From the NCBI GenBank assembly GCA_964030785.1, contig OZ034971.1:15755400-15819399 (forward strand): 64,000 nt of DNA, written 5' to 3'. Shown piece by piece: positions 24,254 through 36,700 of the stretch. Source of the DNA: Siderastrea siderea (lineage: Eukaryota > Cnidaria > Anthozoa > Scleractinia > Rhizangiidae). The first letter of the stretch is position 1, and the number at the start of each line of letters is the position of its first letter. Position numbers and translations under genes: made by a program. The notes under the pieces are model-generated. The model saw nothing but the letters and a program-made list of their open reading frames with translations. It searched no databases and had not been told where the DNA came from.

Positions 24254-27200
24254 TATAGCTGGCTCTGAGATCATAACTACTGATTCGTGAAAATTATACC
24301 AGTGTGATGAGAATGCAGAAATCGTAACATAGAGCTGAACACACCCTGTCATTCTGTTACTCTAGAGGGTTCCATTAATTTGGCAGCTGATGGAGGTACT
24401 GCTGACAGTGCTTCTTGAAAGGTTATGGGTGTCTAATTTGTTAGTGGTGTGAAAAAAAGAAAGAGAAAAAAATGAGGTTAATTTATTTTCACAAAGATTG
24501 TACATGACCACACACAAAAAAATTGTCACATTCGCTGCATGTCAACTTGGTTTGCTTCAAGTTTCTTCATAGTGGACCTTTTTCTAGCCTGAGCTGAGTT
24601 AGACTTAATTAGAGCATTTCAGCTGAGTTAGAATTAAGTTCAAGTATGCTGTGTTAAATAGCCACAGGATTAATGGCTCAAGCTCACAATAAGGTATAAA
24701 GGTGAAAAAAACTGAATTTACTAAATAAAAATTATTTGTTTAACAATTGTTTATCATTCTGTAAACTGTAACCGTGTTGTTTGCTTTCTATATTACTATA
24801 TATTGCTATATTCAGATAATTTCCAGAAGATCTTGGAAGCAATACTGGGAATGTGACTACAGCTTTATGCCTTCAGTCCAGTTTTGAGTTCACTGAAAAT
24901 ACTAAAGACATCTTTTTGTAGGTTAAGTCTCAGTCTGAAGTAAAATATGCACAAATACCACCAGGAAAGTGCTGAACACTGAAATAAAACAATACACAGA
25001 GTTGTGGGAACATAGTTTATCCTCTCACTGGTATTTGTAAATGTTTTTTGTCTTTTTATACAGCATACTTGTATTGGTGAACTCAAAAATGGGACCAGTT
25101 GTGCATGTTTGACAGCCAGTTAACACTAACCTGGGATTAAAATTTCCCTGTAATCAAGGTTCCCATTTCTCTTATTCAAAAGAGTTTTCACCACAAATTC
25201 CAAGTGGCAGTTGGAAAGCAACCAAAGACAAAATGACGGGCAAAAATAATTTACAGGAATCTGTATTGTTTAGCTGTAACATTGAATTCAAAATTGATGT
25301 TATTTCTGGGTTTGCTTAATCCAGGCTGCTTTGAACAACCTGACAGGGGTCCTGGACTATTCCCATGGTTCATGTACTAAGAGCACAATTGGAACATGAA
25401 TCTGGCAATGTCTTTTAAATATGTTAAATAATTACAGACAAAAGAGAAAGTTTGAGTACAACGTGCTTTCATGGTTGAATGTGATTCCCTTTATTTTTTG
25501 GTTCATTTCCATTCCTTAAAATAATTCAGTGCACTTACGGAGACTGTGTAGCACACTTTGAACTTAAGATTGAAAGGTTAAGAAAAAATCCAGAGACTAG
25601 TTTGAAAATTACAGCTCCCATTACAATGACGTTACTACTCAATATTAATTGCAATAAGATAAGCCTAGTTTATTCATAACTTGTTGAAACGTGAACATTT
25701 AAGGACGAAATTCGATGAAACTCTCCTGGACAGTAGTCCTGTGCTGCAGCAATAATATACAGTGAAAACACCACATCAGTCCATATGGAAGAAACTGGTC
25801 TGCTGATCTGGTGATTTAACAAAAGGAAAAGCAAATCTTTAGTTTTTTCAAGAAAAAAATTTTTTGAAAATACTGCCATAAAATTTCTCTGCAGGTGGCT
25901 TAACACAAGGGACACAAGGCCATTTTAAGAGTTTAATTCTAGAATTAATGAATATTTTTTTCTACTCGAAAATTAAATTGGCATTAAATAAGGAAGACTG
26001 CCCTTGAGAAATGAGAAAGCAAACGTGTAAAAAATATTTTGTTTTGAAAGTGTTGGTGTGATTTAAAACAAAGCATACAAACAGACAAACGTTTATTGTT
26101 ACATCTTGTCCTATTAGTTAATGGCGAATTAAAGAAAACATCATCCATTAAAAATTTGGAATAACCTTTAGTTTAATCTAGAAATTATCCAACAAGTTTT
26201 ATTGAGACCTCCTGTGAGCAGCCTCATCTCCTAGGCAACCAACCTTATCTGGCATTTTAGAGTAGTCACTTCCCAAAATAATGGCATAATTCCCAAAAAA
26301 TGGCATGATATCATTTGTTTATTTGACTAACAACTTGAGTCTGGTTCCAGCATGTCGCCTTAACCAACCATTAACATACTTCAGGCTACCAGTAGTTAAG
26401 GCTTGGGATATCTTTGTGTTATATACACCTAATTGCATTGACATCAAATAAAGAATGAAAAAAGAGAAATGTACAAAGCCAAATAGAAAAAAATTCAATT
26501 CCCTCTGATGAAGAGCTAATGCTCACAGTATCAGGTTTTGAATCTCTGTATGGTGGACAATTTACCTTAAATGAACTCGGTATCAAATTGAAGTCCAACA
26601 ATGTATGGTTCTTTTTTTCAATATTTTATATTTTATGGTTAGAAACATTGTCATTATTATCCTTTTAAAATTAGATTATGTCTATTAATATTATTGTAGT
26701 CTTATAGACTTTTTTTATTGACTTGTAATTAATTACATAATTCAGCCTGGTGGCTGCGATGTAATTTTAATAAACTATCTATCTATCTGTTCACAAATCA
26801 GAAGGCTTGTCTAGCTTTAGTTAATGATGTATATACATGGACACTTGTAATGTAAAAACTCTTTACTCCTCAAAAGTTTGGGTGGGGGTTTGCAGACAAC
26901 TTCTTCAAACCTTAACCCTATTTCAGACCAAAAAAATAAATGGAATTTTTATTTCAGACCTACAAATAGGTTTTTTTTCCCCTACTCTGTTTCAGGCCTA
27001 CCCTATACATGATTGCAGCTACTCAAGAACTGCTTCGGTTTGCAAAGGGCTTCAAATTCCCAATATTAAACAAAATGAACTTTTCAAGAGATGATAGTTC
27101 TGTATATAATAAAAAAAGTAACATCTTCTAAAAACCATACTCGATTCAGACCAAAATGCACAAACCTTACCCTATTTCAGGCAAACCGGTTTGAAAACCA

Positions 27201-27270
27201 TACCTTTTGGAGCTTCACATAGCATACCTATCTAGTATATACCTATCTAGCATATATAAGGGAGTACCTC
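24254..27270. other. Convergent intergenic region, ZNF830 3' side
   Basis: No gene recognised. It starts with the probable ZNF830 3' UTR (AATAAA near 24724). A LINE-like 3' tail (AATAAACTATC with short ATCT repeats) ends near 26790, and a degenerate CCCTATTTCAGACC-type repeat occupies about 26880-27200. Confidence 0.5.
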
Positions 27271-27445
27271 CCCCCCTAGCCTGCGTGGCCTGCGTTTGAA
27301 GGGGAAGAGAGAAGGGGAGTTTGAGCGCAAAGCACGAATGGGGGAATTGGGGGAGTTCGACCACCCACCCCCACGATCGCACTTCGCGTTCGATCTCCCC
27401 TTCTCCCTTCCCCTTTGAACGCCGGCCATGCAGGCTACCCCCCCC
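27271..27445. mobile_element. Foldback element with ~60-bp arms
   Basis: The left arm has AGCCTGCGTGGCCTGCGTTT then GAAGGGGAAG. The right arm mirrors it as CTTCCCCTTTGAACGC then CGGCCATGCAGGCT. Both ends terminate in C runs. No coding content. Confidence 0.7.
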
Positions 27446-27529
27446 CCAATTATCCCATTATCTGTGTTCTATAACCCCCCCCCGCAATTATCCCATTATC
27501 TGTGTTCTATAAAAAAAACACGAACACAA

Positions 27530-27730
27530 TGTTACAGTTGTTAGTCTATGTCAACAAGCCGTTGAAAACGCTTTGTCGAGAATTCCCTTCTCCAAAGTCC
27601 CGACCTCCATTGGATTTACAACCTAATGTTGTGTTTGCGCCAATTGTGCCACAGGCAGACCACACTCTGTTCGTGTGGTGTGTTTACTGTTGGAACTTGA
27701 GACTCTAATTTTGAGGCGACTCGATCGGTT
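27530..27730 (+). pseudogene. Penelope-like retroelement fragment, copy 1
   Basis: Encodes LLVYVNKPLKTLCREFPSPK and then PLDLQPNVV before losing frame. The piece is about 85% alike to 29935-30130, where it continues VVYKIPCANC. A PNVVYKIPC.C motif is typical of the linker before the GIY-YIG endonuclease in Penelope-like and related retroelements. Only this linker survives. Confidence 0.45.
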
Positions 27731-28075
27731 GAAATTTTGTTCGACTAGTACAGTTATTTAAGTATTCTTTACCTTTTTAGTTCAATAAAGTTTAAAGAAA
27801 ATATTAACTGAGTCACGAGTGGTGTTTTTTTGCCCCAGGGAGGTGGGAGGAGGACCCCCTATAGTGGGCATTAAGGTACCTTATTAAGGTACTTATCGTT
27901 TACCTTAAGAAGTCAGTTTGAGGTCACAGAGTTACCAGGATTTCATGTGAATCCTGGGAATGCAACAGGTGTCTCTAGTGTTGTTAGAATGACTACCAGA
28001 TGAGGAAAAGATAAATTCAGATGGTATGACGAATAAACAAACACAAACATTCGTTCAATGTTTTTTTTTTTTCGT

Positions 28076-28290
28076 GTTATAATATATCATTTAATCCTTT
28101 CTGGGAATATTTAAGGCTCGGAAATTGGGCATGGTATTTTTTGGGGGTTAATTTTTGGTCTAGGGATTTTTTGGTTTTGTTGGAATCCCTAGCGATTTTT
28201 TTGACTTTTGATTTTTGCCCCGATTCGATCATCCCCAACGCTTGAGATTCGGAGCCCCTTTCCCTACTCCTGGGCAAGCAGCACACTGTG
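28076..28290. mobile_element. MITE, family D, truncated copy
   Basis: Matches the right half of 28477-28891 in the same orientation, with shared ATCCTTTCTGG, TTTTTGGTCTAGGGATTTT and GATCATCCCC blocks, but lacks the left half and both end repeats. Confidence 0.65.
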
Positions 28291-28476
28291 AAAATAAGCT
28301 AAGGCTTTTTTATTGAGAACTTTTGCGTATAATTATCAAGAACTGACTTCCGGTTCTTGTTTAGCCTGTGTGAACAGGCTCAGCGTTGAGGAAAATATTT
28401 TTCCGCCGTTATTTTCCCCACTGTGGATCCTGTCATAGGCTAGTTCTTAATAAGTGTGGTTGGTTGTGGGTTCCAA

Positions 28477-28891
28477 CCCCAGGGGGGGGGGGGTACTCCG
28501 GATTTCAAGTGACGGGGATGATCGAAGGATTTTTTGGGGTTTGAAATTTTCGATTCCGGTATTTTTTGGGGTAGGAGAATTTGGACGTTTTTTTCGTGTG
28601 TGTGGTTCGATTTAAGTAGGGATTTTTAGGGGTATTGATTCGAAACAATCTCAAGAGACGTCAAGATTATTGGTAGTGCTGACTGCGTAGTTCGTGATAT
28701 ATCATGTAATCCTTTCTGGAAATTTTTAAGGCTTGGAAATTCGGCATGGGATTTTTTTGGGGGGTTAAGTTTTGGTCCAGAGATTCTTTTGGGTTTTGTT
28801 GGAAGCCCTAGGAATTTTTTGGGTTTTAATTTTTGCCCCCATTTGATCATCCCCGTCACTAGAAATCTGGCATAACCCCCCCACCCTGGGT
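28477..28891. mobile_element. MITE, family D, complete copy with target duplication
   Basis: The inverted ends are about 48 bp: CCAGGGG..., then GTGACGGGGATGATCGAA at the left, mirrored by GATCATCCCCGTCAC...CCCTGG at the right. It is flanked by GTTCCAA at 28470-28476 and 28892-28898, a likely target-site duplication. It has a T/G-rich interior and no gene. Confidence 0.8.
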
Positions 28892-29176
28892 GTTCCAAAA
28901 ACCCGACTGGATCTTTGTTTGACACGGCTACAGCTCCCAAATGTTGGCAGTAAACTCCTTTTCCTATTGCTTTCTTTTTAATAATTATCTTTCTCCTGTT
29001 TAAGGTTTTCTCGTTAGTTTTTCTTTGTCTTTTCTTTTTTGATTTGTGCTCTTTCACATTTTTTCTCCTCCCCTTCTCCTCCTGTCCGTAGCACAGCATT
29101 GTGCTCACCAGTCTCTAACGGTCAAAATATTGGAAGTAATAACAAATAACAAAATTACACCGACTTGTCGTAAGTT

Positions 29177-29247
29177 GGCTCAGTGGCCAAGTGGCAAGGC
29201 GTCGGTCTCGTAAACCGAAGATCGCGAGTTCGATCCTCGTCTGGGCC
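29177..29247 (+). tRNA. tRNA-Thr (anticodon CGT)
   Basis: A full cloverleaf folds. The 7-bp acceptor stem is GGCTCAG/CTGGGCC. The anticodon stem TCGGT/ACCGA encloses the loop CTCGTAA (anticodon CGT), and the T stem GCGAG/CTCGT encloses TTCGATC. The internal promoters are good: A box TGGCCAAGTGG and B box GAGTTCGATCC. A T-run at about 29256-29261 can terminate Pol III. No intron. The D stem is short (GCC/GGC). It appears functional. Confidence 0.92.
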
Positions 29248-29783
29248 TGCTTATTGTTTTTTCCTCTTTTTTTCTTCTTCATGTCATACGATAATGACCT
29301 TCACGAAGTAAGTTGATTTTTTATTTAGCGTTGCAAGCTTTTGTTATTTAAGTTGTTTCTTTTGGATTTCTGTTAGTGTAATCTATGTAATGCATCGCCT
29401 GCAGGATAACTATTCTGTAATTGACCGCGTGGTTTACTCGGTTAATTCTTTTCGAGTTTCTCGGTTGATATAATGTACTTAGGACTTTTATTTTCGGTTA
29501 GTAAGATTAGTTTCTTTTGTTTGTAAATATGTGATTTGCTGTATTTATTTCAGATCGAATAATAATCTTGTAAAATTATACGATTCGGGAGTCCAAAGTT
29601 CTTTTGGCGGTTTTCATCCGACGGATCACTGGGAATTCTTAGTTCGATTTTCCAAACAAACTCTTATATTACGCTTGAGCTACCTGTGCATAGAGCCTTG
29701 AATCTGCCCAGGCCAACACCACCGAAGGAAGAAACCACGAACTTGATCGAGTTTTTAATACACAGCCTTAGCGAAATTTATTT

Positions 29784-30160
29784 ATGATGTGCAGACAAGA
29801 AGAACCCAATCCTCTACAGATTTTATACCCCGTGAGGAACTCGTGGGAATGTTTTTTTTTTAATTGCTTCCGTACATCAAAGGCATATAAACTGATGACA
29901 CGTGTCCTAAAAAAAATAAAAAGAGAACACAATGTCACAGTTGTTAGTCTATGTCAACAAGCCGTTGAAAACGCTTCATCGGGAATTTCCTTCTCCAAAG
30001 TCCCGACCTCCATTGGATTTACAACCTAATGTTGTTTACAAAATTCCTTGCGCCAATTGTGCCACAGGCAGACCACCGTCTGTTCGTGTGGTGTGTTTAC
30101 TGTTGGAACTTTGTTCGACTAGTACAGTACGAACAGAGAGTGGTCTGCCTGTGCATTGAC
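29784..30160 (+). pseudogene. Penelope-like retroelement fragment, copy 2
   Basis: 29935-30130 repeats the 27530 fragment and extends it to NVVYKIPCANCATGRP before the expected GIY-YIG core is lost. Upstream, in another frame, RVLKKIKREHNVTVV could be the preceding part of the same ORF. The two copies lie in direct orientation about 2.4 kb apart, on either side of the tRNA-Thr gene. Confidence 0.45.
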
Positions 30161-30302
30161 AAAGGCAATTAACGCGTTGGAAAGTTTTTGGAATCCTGGC
30201 ATACAATGATAACTCCCAATGCAGACAATAATCCTTATCCACGCCCAGGACAATACAGCATTCTTTTTAACAAAAATTCTTAGTTAATTTCATTTTATTG
30301 TA

Positions 30303-30420
30303 TCCCCGGGGGTACTCAATAAAGTGTTATACGGGGGGAGGGGGGGGGCCTCCACCCGGAGGTTCAAACCCTTGCCCTTTCATATACTATTTTTTACCAA
30401 AATGGTAGTCCTTTCAGCAC
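30303..30420 (-). mobile_element. MITE family B fragment
   Basis: CCCCGGGGGTACTCAATAAA followed by TATACGGGGGGAGG and a CTTTCATATAC block correspond to one end of the elements at 14101-14548 and 58096-58536, in reverse orientation and truncated. Confidence 0.5.
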
Positions 30421-31422
30421 CCTTTTCTTCAAGGATAAGCCAAAACAATAGAATTTGCTACGATCACCACGTTTTTCCCAGGCTTTCGTTATTTATATTA
30501 TTATATATTCGTTATTTATATTATTACGGCCACTTTGTTGGACTTGTGCGGGGGATAAGGATTGAATTTCGTGATTTGTGAGATTTTTGGGTACATGTAT
30601 AAGATTTTGCGCAGTATTTTTGGGGTTAGCGGTGGGCATTTCAGTTTGATCTTAGCAGTTGGCAGATATTTTTGTATTTTGGGGTTTCGGTTTTGGCCTG
30701 TTTGGGGTGGAGGGCGTTGGGGGGGCCTTCCATTTGAATGGGCGGGAGTTTTTCGCCCATGGGCATTTTCCACACCTCCTTGTGGATACGAGCGTACCAA
30801 GAATGAACAAGCCCTCTATATTTCCATGTGAAAAACGTCGATTTCTTGAAAAAAAAAACGACGACACTCAACCAATAATTGTATAGAGAGGGGATGTACA
30901 CCTGTAATCGAAGTTTGCAGGTATGCATGGAGAATTATTGTTGTTCTGGACACAACCTAATACATTAATAAGCTTAAGACTAGCAGTATGCAGTGACACC
31001 TCATGCGACTTCATTGTGACACAAAAAATAATAGTTACTTATAATACATTTTATTGCTTTTCCTGTTATTTATTTAGTATTCTTTATATTTGACAATTTG
31101 TTCTTTATTTACATGAACTACAATTAGAGGTCATAACCATTATAAATACAGTCAAATAAATAAATAATGGACGTTTACTAAATATGAAAATAAAATATGA
31201 TAAGATAAAATTAATATAAACTTCTGCTTCCGACTAATTAATTCTTGTAGAGTGCAAAACAAGATGCAGTATTACTTTTACTTTTCTTTCCAGAAAACAA
31301 TTTAAGCAAACTATTTTTCACTACGTGACAAATAATGTTTGTTATGTTTCCTTTCATCGTGCAGGCAACAATATCTAATATAGCCCAGGGAACTATGGTC
31401 GTGTAGCAGCCAGCAACCACTA

Positions 31423-31799
31423 ACTTAAGGGTGGTGCCTCCTTTTGTTACTGCGCATACGTCCTGCGCATCTCAGTATATTCAGGTTTCTTAAGGAACTT
31501 GCCCCCTAATACAACAATATTTTTGCGCGGTTTATGACTATGTGGAAAAAGCAGATCTTAGCAAGGGTTATCAGAATCCAAAAAGAAAATTGGGGGTAAC
31601 CGTGCATTTTCCAGAGATAACTGAGCTTAAATTTTGAAAGAAACTGCCATACATTCTTTGTATTTTAACACTTGTTTAGAATTATGGTTACCCACATTTT
31701 TCTTTTTGGATTCCAATAACCCTTGCTAAGATCTACTTTTTCCCCGTGGTCATAACCTTTGCAAAAATACACCTGTATTAGGAGGCACCATCCTTAAGT
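31423..31799. mobile_element. Near-perfect foldback element
   Basis: The ends ACTTAAGGGTGGTGCCTCC and GGAGGCACCATCCTTAAGT are inverted. The arms continue inward (GATCTTAGCAAGGGTTAT...GAATCCAAAAAGAAAA mirrored by TTTTCTTTTTGGATTC...ATAACCCTTGCTAAGATC), so most of the element can form one hairpin. Non-coding. Confidence 0.8.
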
Positions 31800-33159
31800 G
31801 CCACATGTACACCACCACCACAAGTACAATGGAGATGTGATTCAGAACAAAATAAAATATTAAAAAAAACCTGACTAAAACAAATGGTTTCAGTGCACAG
31901 CTTTCTGTCACTAAATAAATTGATTTTTAAGGCATTTTACCCGGGCATTTTCTTTGCCCCTCACCTGCGCCACACAAGCACATTTTCAATGATAAATTTT
32001 TTTTCACAGTTTGTTTTTGCTTGGATAGATAAGAAAAGTTGACAATGACAACTGTCTTGGTTGCAAATCTGGCGTGCCAGTTTTGATTTGCCAAATCAAA
32101 CAAAGTCGTCAATGTTAACGTAGTAATTGAACTATGCGAAGAATTTACAAGTAAGGAACTTGCGGTAGTTTCGTAAACGCCCAAACGGAAACGCAAAATA
32201 GTATGTTAGATCAACTTTAATTAAGTAGTTTAGTTTTACCCGAGATCTGTGTTGAACACGTTCACCGTAATTTACCACTCACCCGTTGCCTGGTCTTATG
32301 ATTGTCCCGATCAAGGAAAGTTAAGAAAACTCGCCATAGAAGTAAGTTTATGAACGTTGTTTTATAATATTGCCAATCATTTCAGTTTTGTTAGTTTTAT
32401 ATAGATTTTGTGAGCTTCTGAATGTTACGTCGGATTGACCGCATGGCATAATGATTGTTAATTAAAAGCCTTTATATGTTATTCCCGCTTTGCTCGTTTT
32501 TACTGTTTCGTTTTTATTATTAGTTGATTTAGTTAAGTAGAATATATTGTACATTCTGAGTTCAGATCGAATAAAAAAGTATCTGCAGTTATACGATTGC
32601 GAGTATTCTTCAGTAGTGGATTATCGTCGTTTTCTTGCGAAACAGTCAAAATTATATTAGTTTGCTAATATAGATTAGACAGGTCGACCAAGAAAAAATA
32701 TTCAAAGATTTGTGTACAATTAGTTCCAAGACCCTTTTTTCACATGTTTCTGGAGATTTGATGATACCTAAGCACAGTTGAGCTGTCTTAAAGGATTTCT
32801 CTGCATTTAGAATCACTTTAACTTATAAACACCAAAAGCCATGATTGTCCTAGCCTAGCTGTACCCTCACCCTGAGAAGAAAACGGAAGAAGAGAAAAAA
32901 AATGTTGTCTTCTCTAGGGGAGGGTACGGGTAGGCTACGCTTGTCCATGCAATATGGGACAAACTAACCCTCTGTTTAATTTCAGCTCACAACTTTCAGC
33001 TGCATTTACAGAGTATTGCTGTCAACCGAAACACCTGATAAAAGAACCATTCACTTTTACATGAATTTTCCCCACTAACAGCAGAGCAGCGAGCTCCTTG
33101 GAAGCTTGCTGCTTTTTTGTCCCCAAGTCACTGCCAGCACATAGGCAAGGATATTTGTC

Positions 33160-33220
33160 AGGGGAGTACTCCCTATAGTGAGCTATATGGGTTGGCTCTG
33201 CTTGAAAGGGGTGTTATTTT
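33160..33220 (+). mobile_element. MITE family B end fragment
   Basis: GGGGAGTACTCCCTATAGTG, then GAGCTATATGGGTTGGCTC and GAAAGGGGTGTTATTTTT, match the left end of the family B elements. The rest is missing. Confidence 0.45.
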
Positions 33221-33795
33221 TAGGATTGCAGTAAACAAAATGGCAGAGAAATTTGTTTGTTTGTTTTTTTGGTATTTTTAAGAGTCAATAAAATAAAGAG
33301 ACAGCAGCTAACCCTAAGTACTTAGCTTGTCCCTTGACCAAAAATAGTCCGCAAAGATCTACTAGTTTTGGCTTATTTTTGAGGTATAGAAAAGTGCAAT
33401 TTTTGCTCAAGGTGGGGGTTACCCTTGCGACAAAAATTAGCATATTGACTTGTCATCAGCTTCATTGATAAGTGGTTTCATGTAGCATGTACTCAAGTCA
33501 CTGAGGAAGATGCTACTAAGATTGTGCTACAATTTTAGAACATCTAAATCTACACATCTACATTGTTACTCCCCACCCTGATACTAAACATTTTTTGAGT
33601 AACCCTACCCCCAATATTTGTCCCAAAAATATCCATGGTCAAATACATCATCTGTCAAAGAAAATTTGTCTAAGGAAATTTGCCAATGGTGCATAGTCCG
33701 GGGAACAAGTCCTGTGTGATACACTAATATTTGAAGTTGCTTTGTTGGATATTCACACTCTTAATTCATTCAATGTGTTACTTATACCAGTGGAA

Positions 33796-36700
33796 TCAGT
33801 TTGCTTTCCTTGAGGAGGCTAACTTCAGCTTCAAGCCAGTCACTGTGGCAGGCTTCACTGCTAATCCTTCCACTTTTTCTTTATAAACTCTTCTCTTTGT
33901 CTCTTCATAAATCTGTTTGGCAATCAGTTGCTGTTCCTTTCTCCAGAATACAAGGAAATCAGAACTAAACTTTGCCCAGAGCTCAAAGAACTCCTGTGGT
34001 GGACAAGGGCACACAGCTGAGCTTTTACCACTATAGTATCTCCAAAGGCTGGAGTACCTGGCAAATGAATCAAAGTAAAGTTGTTTAAAGTTCCATATTA
34101 TTTAAAACAAAAAGCAGTAAAATTGACAAAAAAACATCTCTTGGGCATTTCCTTCAACATTGTATACAATTATATTACTCAGTAAAACTGATAAACTGTG
34201 AGTGGCAAGCTACATGTAACCAGAAAGATAGACATGCGTTAACTTAGTAAATTAATTTAGTCATCAATATTCACTCTCCATGCAAAAGTGTGACCACTTA
34301 TAATCAAATTGCATACTTTTGTCCATGGTAGCGAATCTAATCTGAGATTAGCACAAATAAACTAACTCAAAACACCAAGCAACCTACTTTTGACTTTGAC
34401 GAAATCATAAGCAAAACTAGATTCCTTTTTTGGAAGAGCACAATTGTTTACAGTAAAGTTTGGCGAAGCATCAACAAGGTCAACAAGATCAAAGTGAAAC
34501 AAGTCATGATCAGTGGACCATAAAAAACCAAAATAATGGTTGCATTGAAATCCACCTACATGTATCATGGCAAAACATGACCTTTTGATTGATGCCAGTG
34601 AAAAATGCAACCGTTGGTCCTTCAGTTGGCTTCCTTGAACTTCAAAGGTTGTGTTGTCACATTTGTTATCATAGTGAGTGTAAGAGCTAACATCCCATAT
34701 GTCAGAGCAGGGGCATAGCCAGGTTTACTCACTGGAAGTGGGGGGGGGGGGGATCACCACATAAACAGACGCTAATAAACTTGTGTTGAACAGGAACTTG
34801 CAATATTATAAGGACTGTGCCAATAGTCCAGTTTCAATTTCACCACTACCGCTGGACAAAAAGACGAAAGACGCATTTTTACTGTGTGAGTCTCAGTCTC
34901 AAGGAAATATTCGCAGAAACCAGTGAGAAGATGAACATTTCACATCTCTACCTATTTTTTTATTTTAGAATACCACACTTTCCTGCTGGTATTTGTGCAT
35001 ATTTTACTTCAGATTGAGACTAACCCTGCAAAAATGCATCTTCAGTATTTGTATTCAGAAATTTGAACTTGAAACTGGACTATTTGAAAGCCTATTATAA
35101 TTTGCGTCCCCCAGCAAATCACCGATGTTACAAATACAAAAACACGGTCCTGGTTTTTCTTGAGTTAGCTGTCGATTTGCTTCACTATTATTATTTTTTC
35201 ATTGCCAAGTGGGGGGTCACGGGCACCCTAGGACCCCCCTGGCTACACCAGTGTGGAGGTCATTAGGGATTTAATGCATTAAACTGGCAAGCTTGTTATT
35301 GGCTCAGCCTTATCAAAGGAATTCAGAAGCTTTTTTGTGAACTAATATTAATAGGAGATTGAGTAAGCATGACACAGAAAATCCCTTGGCATCCATGGCA
35401 CTGGTATTGTTGTGGATGTTATTGAGAAAAACTTCTAAAAACATACACCATATTTAAAAAAAAGTTGCCTTATAATTGCCACGTACATTTTCTTACATTC
35501 CATAAGGGCATGGTCTAGCTCTGTTAACTCTCCTCTACTCTGTTCAAGAAATGAGTTCATGACACCAATGAACGGCTGCTGCAGTTTTTCCACACTTTCT
35601 TTCATCACTTTGGAGAGCTTCCCCTCGCAAGCATCAAGCTGCCTTCTCAGATTGTTGATATCTACTTCCATGTCTTCAAAGGTCACCTGAGATGCTACTT
35701 TGAGGTCAGAAGGGTCTGGTAGTGGAAACTTGGAATTTACAGTCCCTGCACTCTATTAAAGGGAATATATACATAAATATCACTTCACTTTCCCATGTTT
35801 AGTCCCTCCAAGTAGGTGATCCAATCTCTACTTTATTTTCCAGCTAGGCTTCAAAATATCATTGAAAGTGTCTGTAAACAAAGACAACATTGCTGCTTGG
35901 GAACTGAAATCCCTTACAAATATTAAAACAATGCCAACATTGGAATGGGAACCGAAAACGTTTTGGGCATTCGCCTCTTTGTTTTTCACATTTTTCTCAA
36001 TTAATGGTGCATCATTTTAGTGGTAGTTGTTCACATTCAGTTGTTGATCAGCAACAATGAATTCCACTATATTTTCACAACGCCTTGACTTCATACATTT
36101 TAATCAAACAAACATTATGTCATTCAGTTACTTTATGTGAATTGCCTGTTGTTGTTGATGTTGCTGTGAATGGATCAATTAAAGCTACAGCCAACTAAAA
36201 CAGGGAAACTAAAAATTAAAAAAAAAAAGAAGCCAAGCATTCACTGGTCAAAGATATGCGATGCAAGTCAACTCCTGGAAAGGCTCCAACACTACCAAGT
36301 TAAACATACAGTAGACACAGTGTCTACTAAGATACCAGACATAGTATCTCACTTTGAACAATGTAGATAAGAAACATTAACCAAGCATGTTTTAAGTTTA
36401 TTGAAAACACACCTTGTCAAATACTTGAACAAAATGGAGCAACCTGGTTGGTTATTAACAAAACAAACAAGAAAACCTGTGGCTTATCAAAGTTGGGCCC
36501 TTACAAGCTGGAGTTACACAATTCACAGATTTTATCTATTGGGTAAAATTATAACTATTATAAATAAATTTTGCGTGATCTGTTCAGAAATTGCAAGAAT
36601 ACAGATCACAAAAATGAAAACCCACAGCTAAAATTTCATGCCAAACTATAGATGCTAGAATTAAACCTTTGAGTTCTCCTACAGCCCTTGCATTTTCAGT

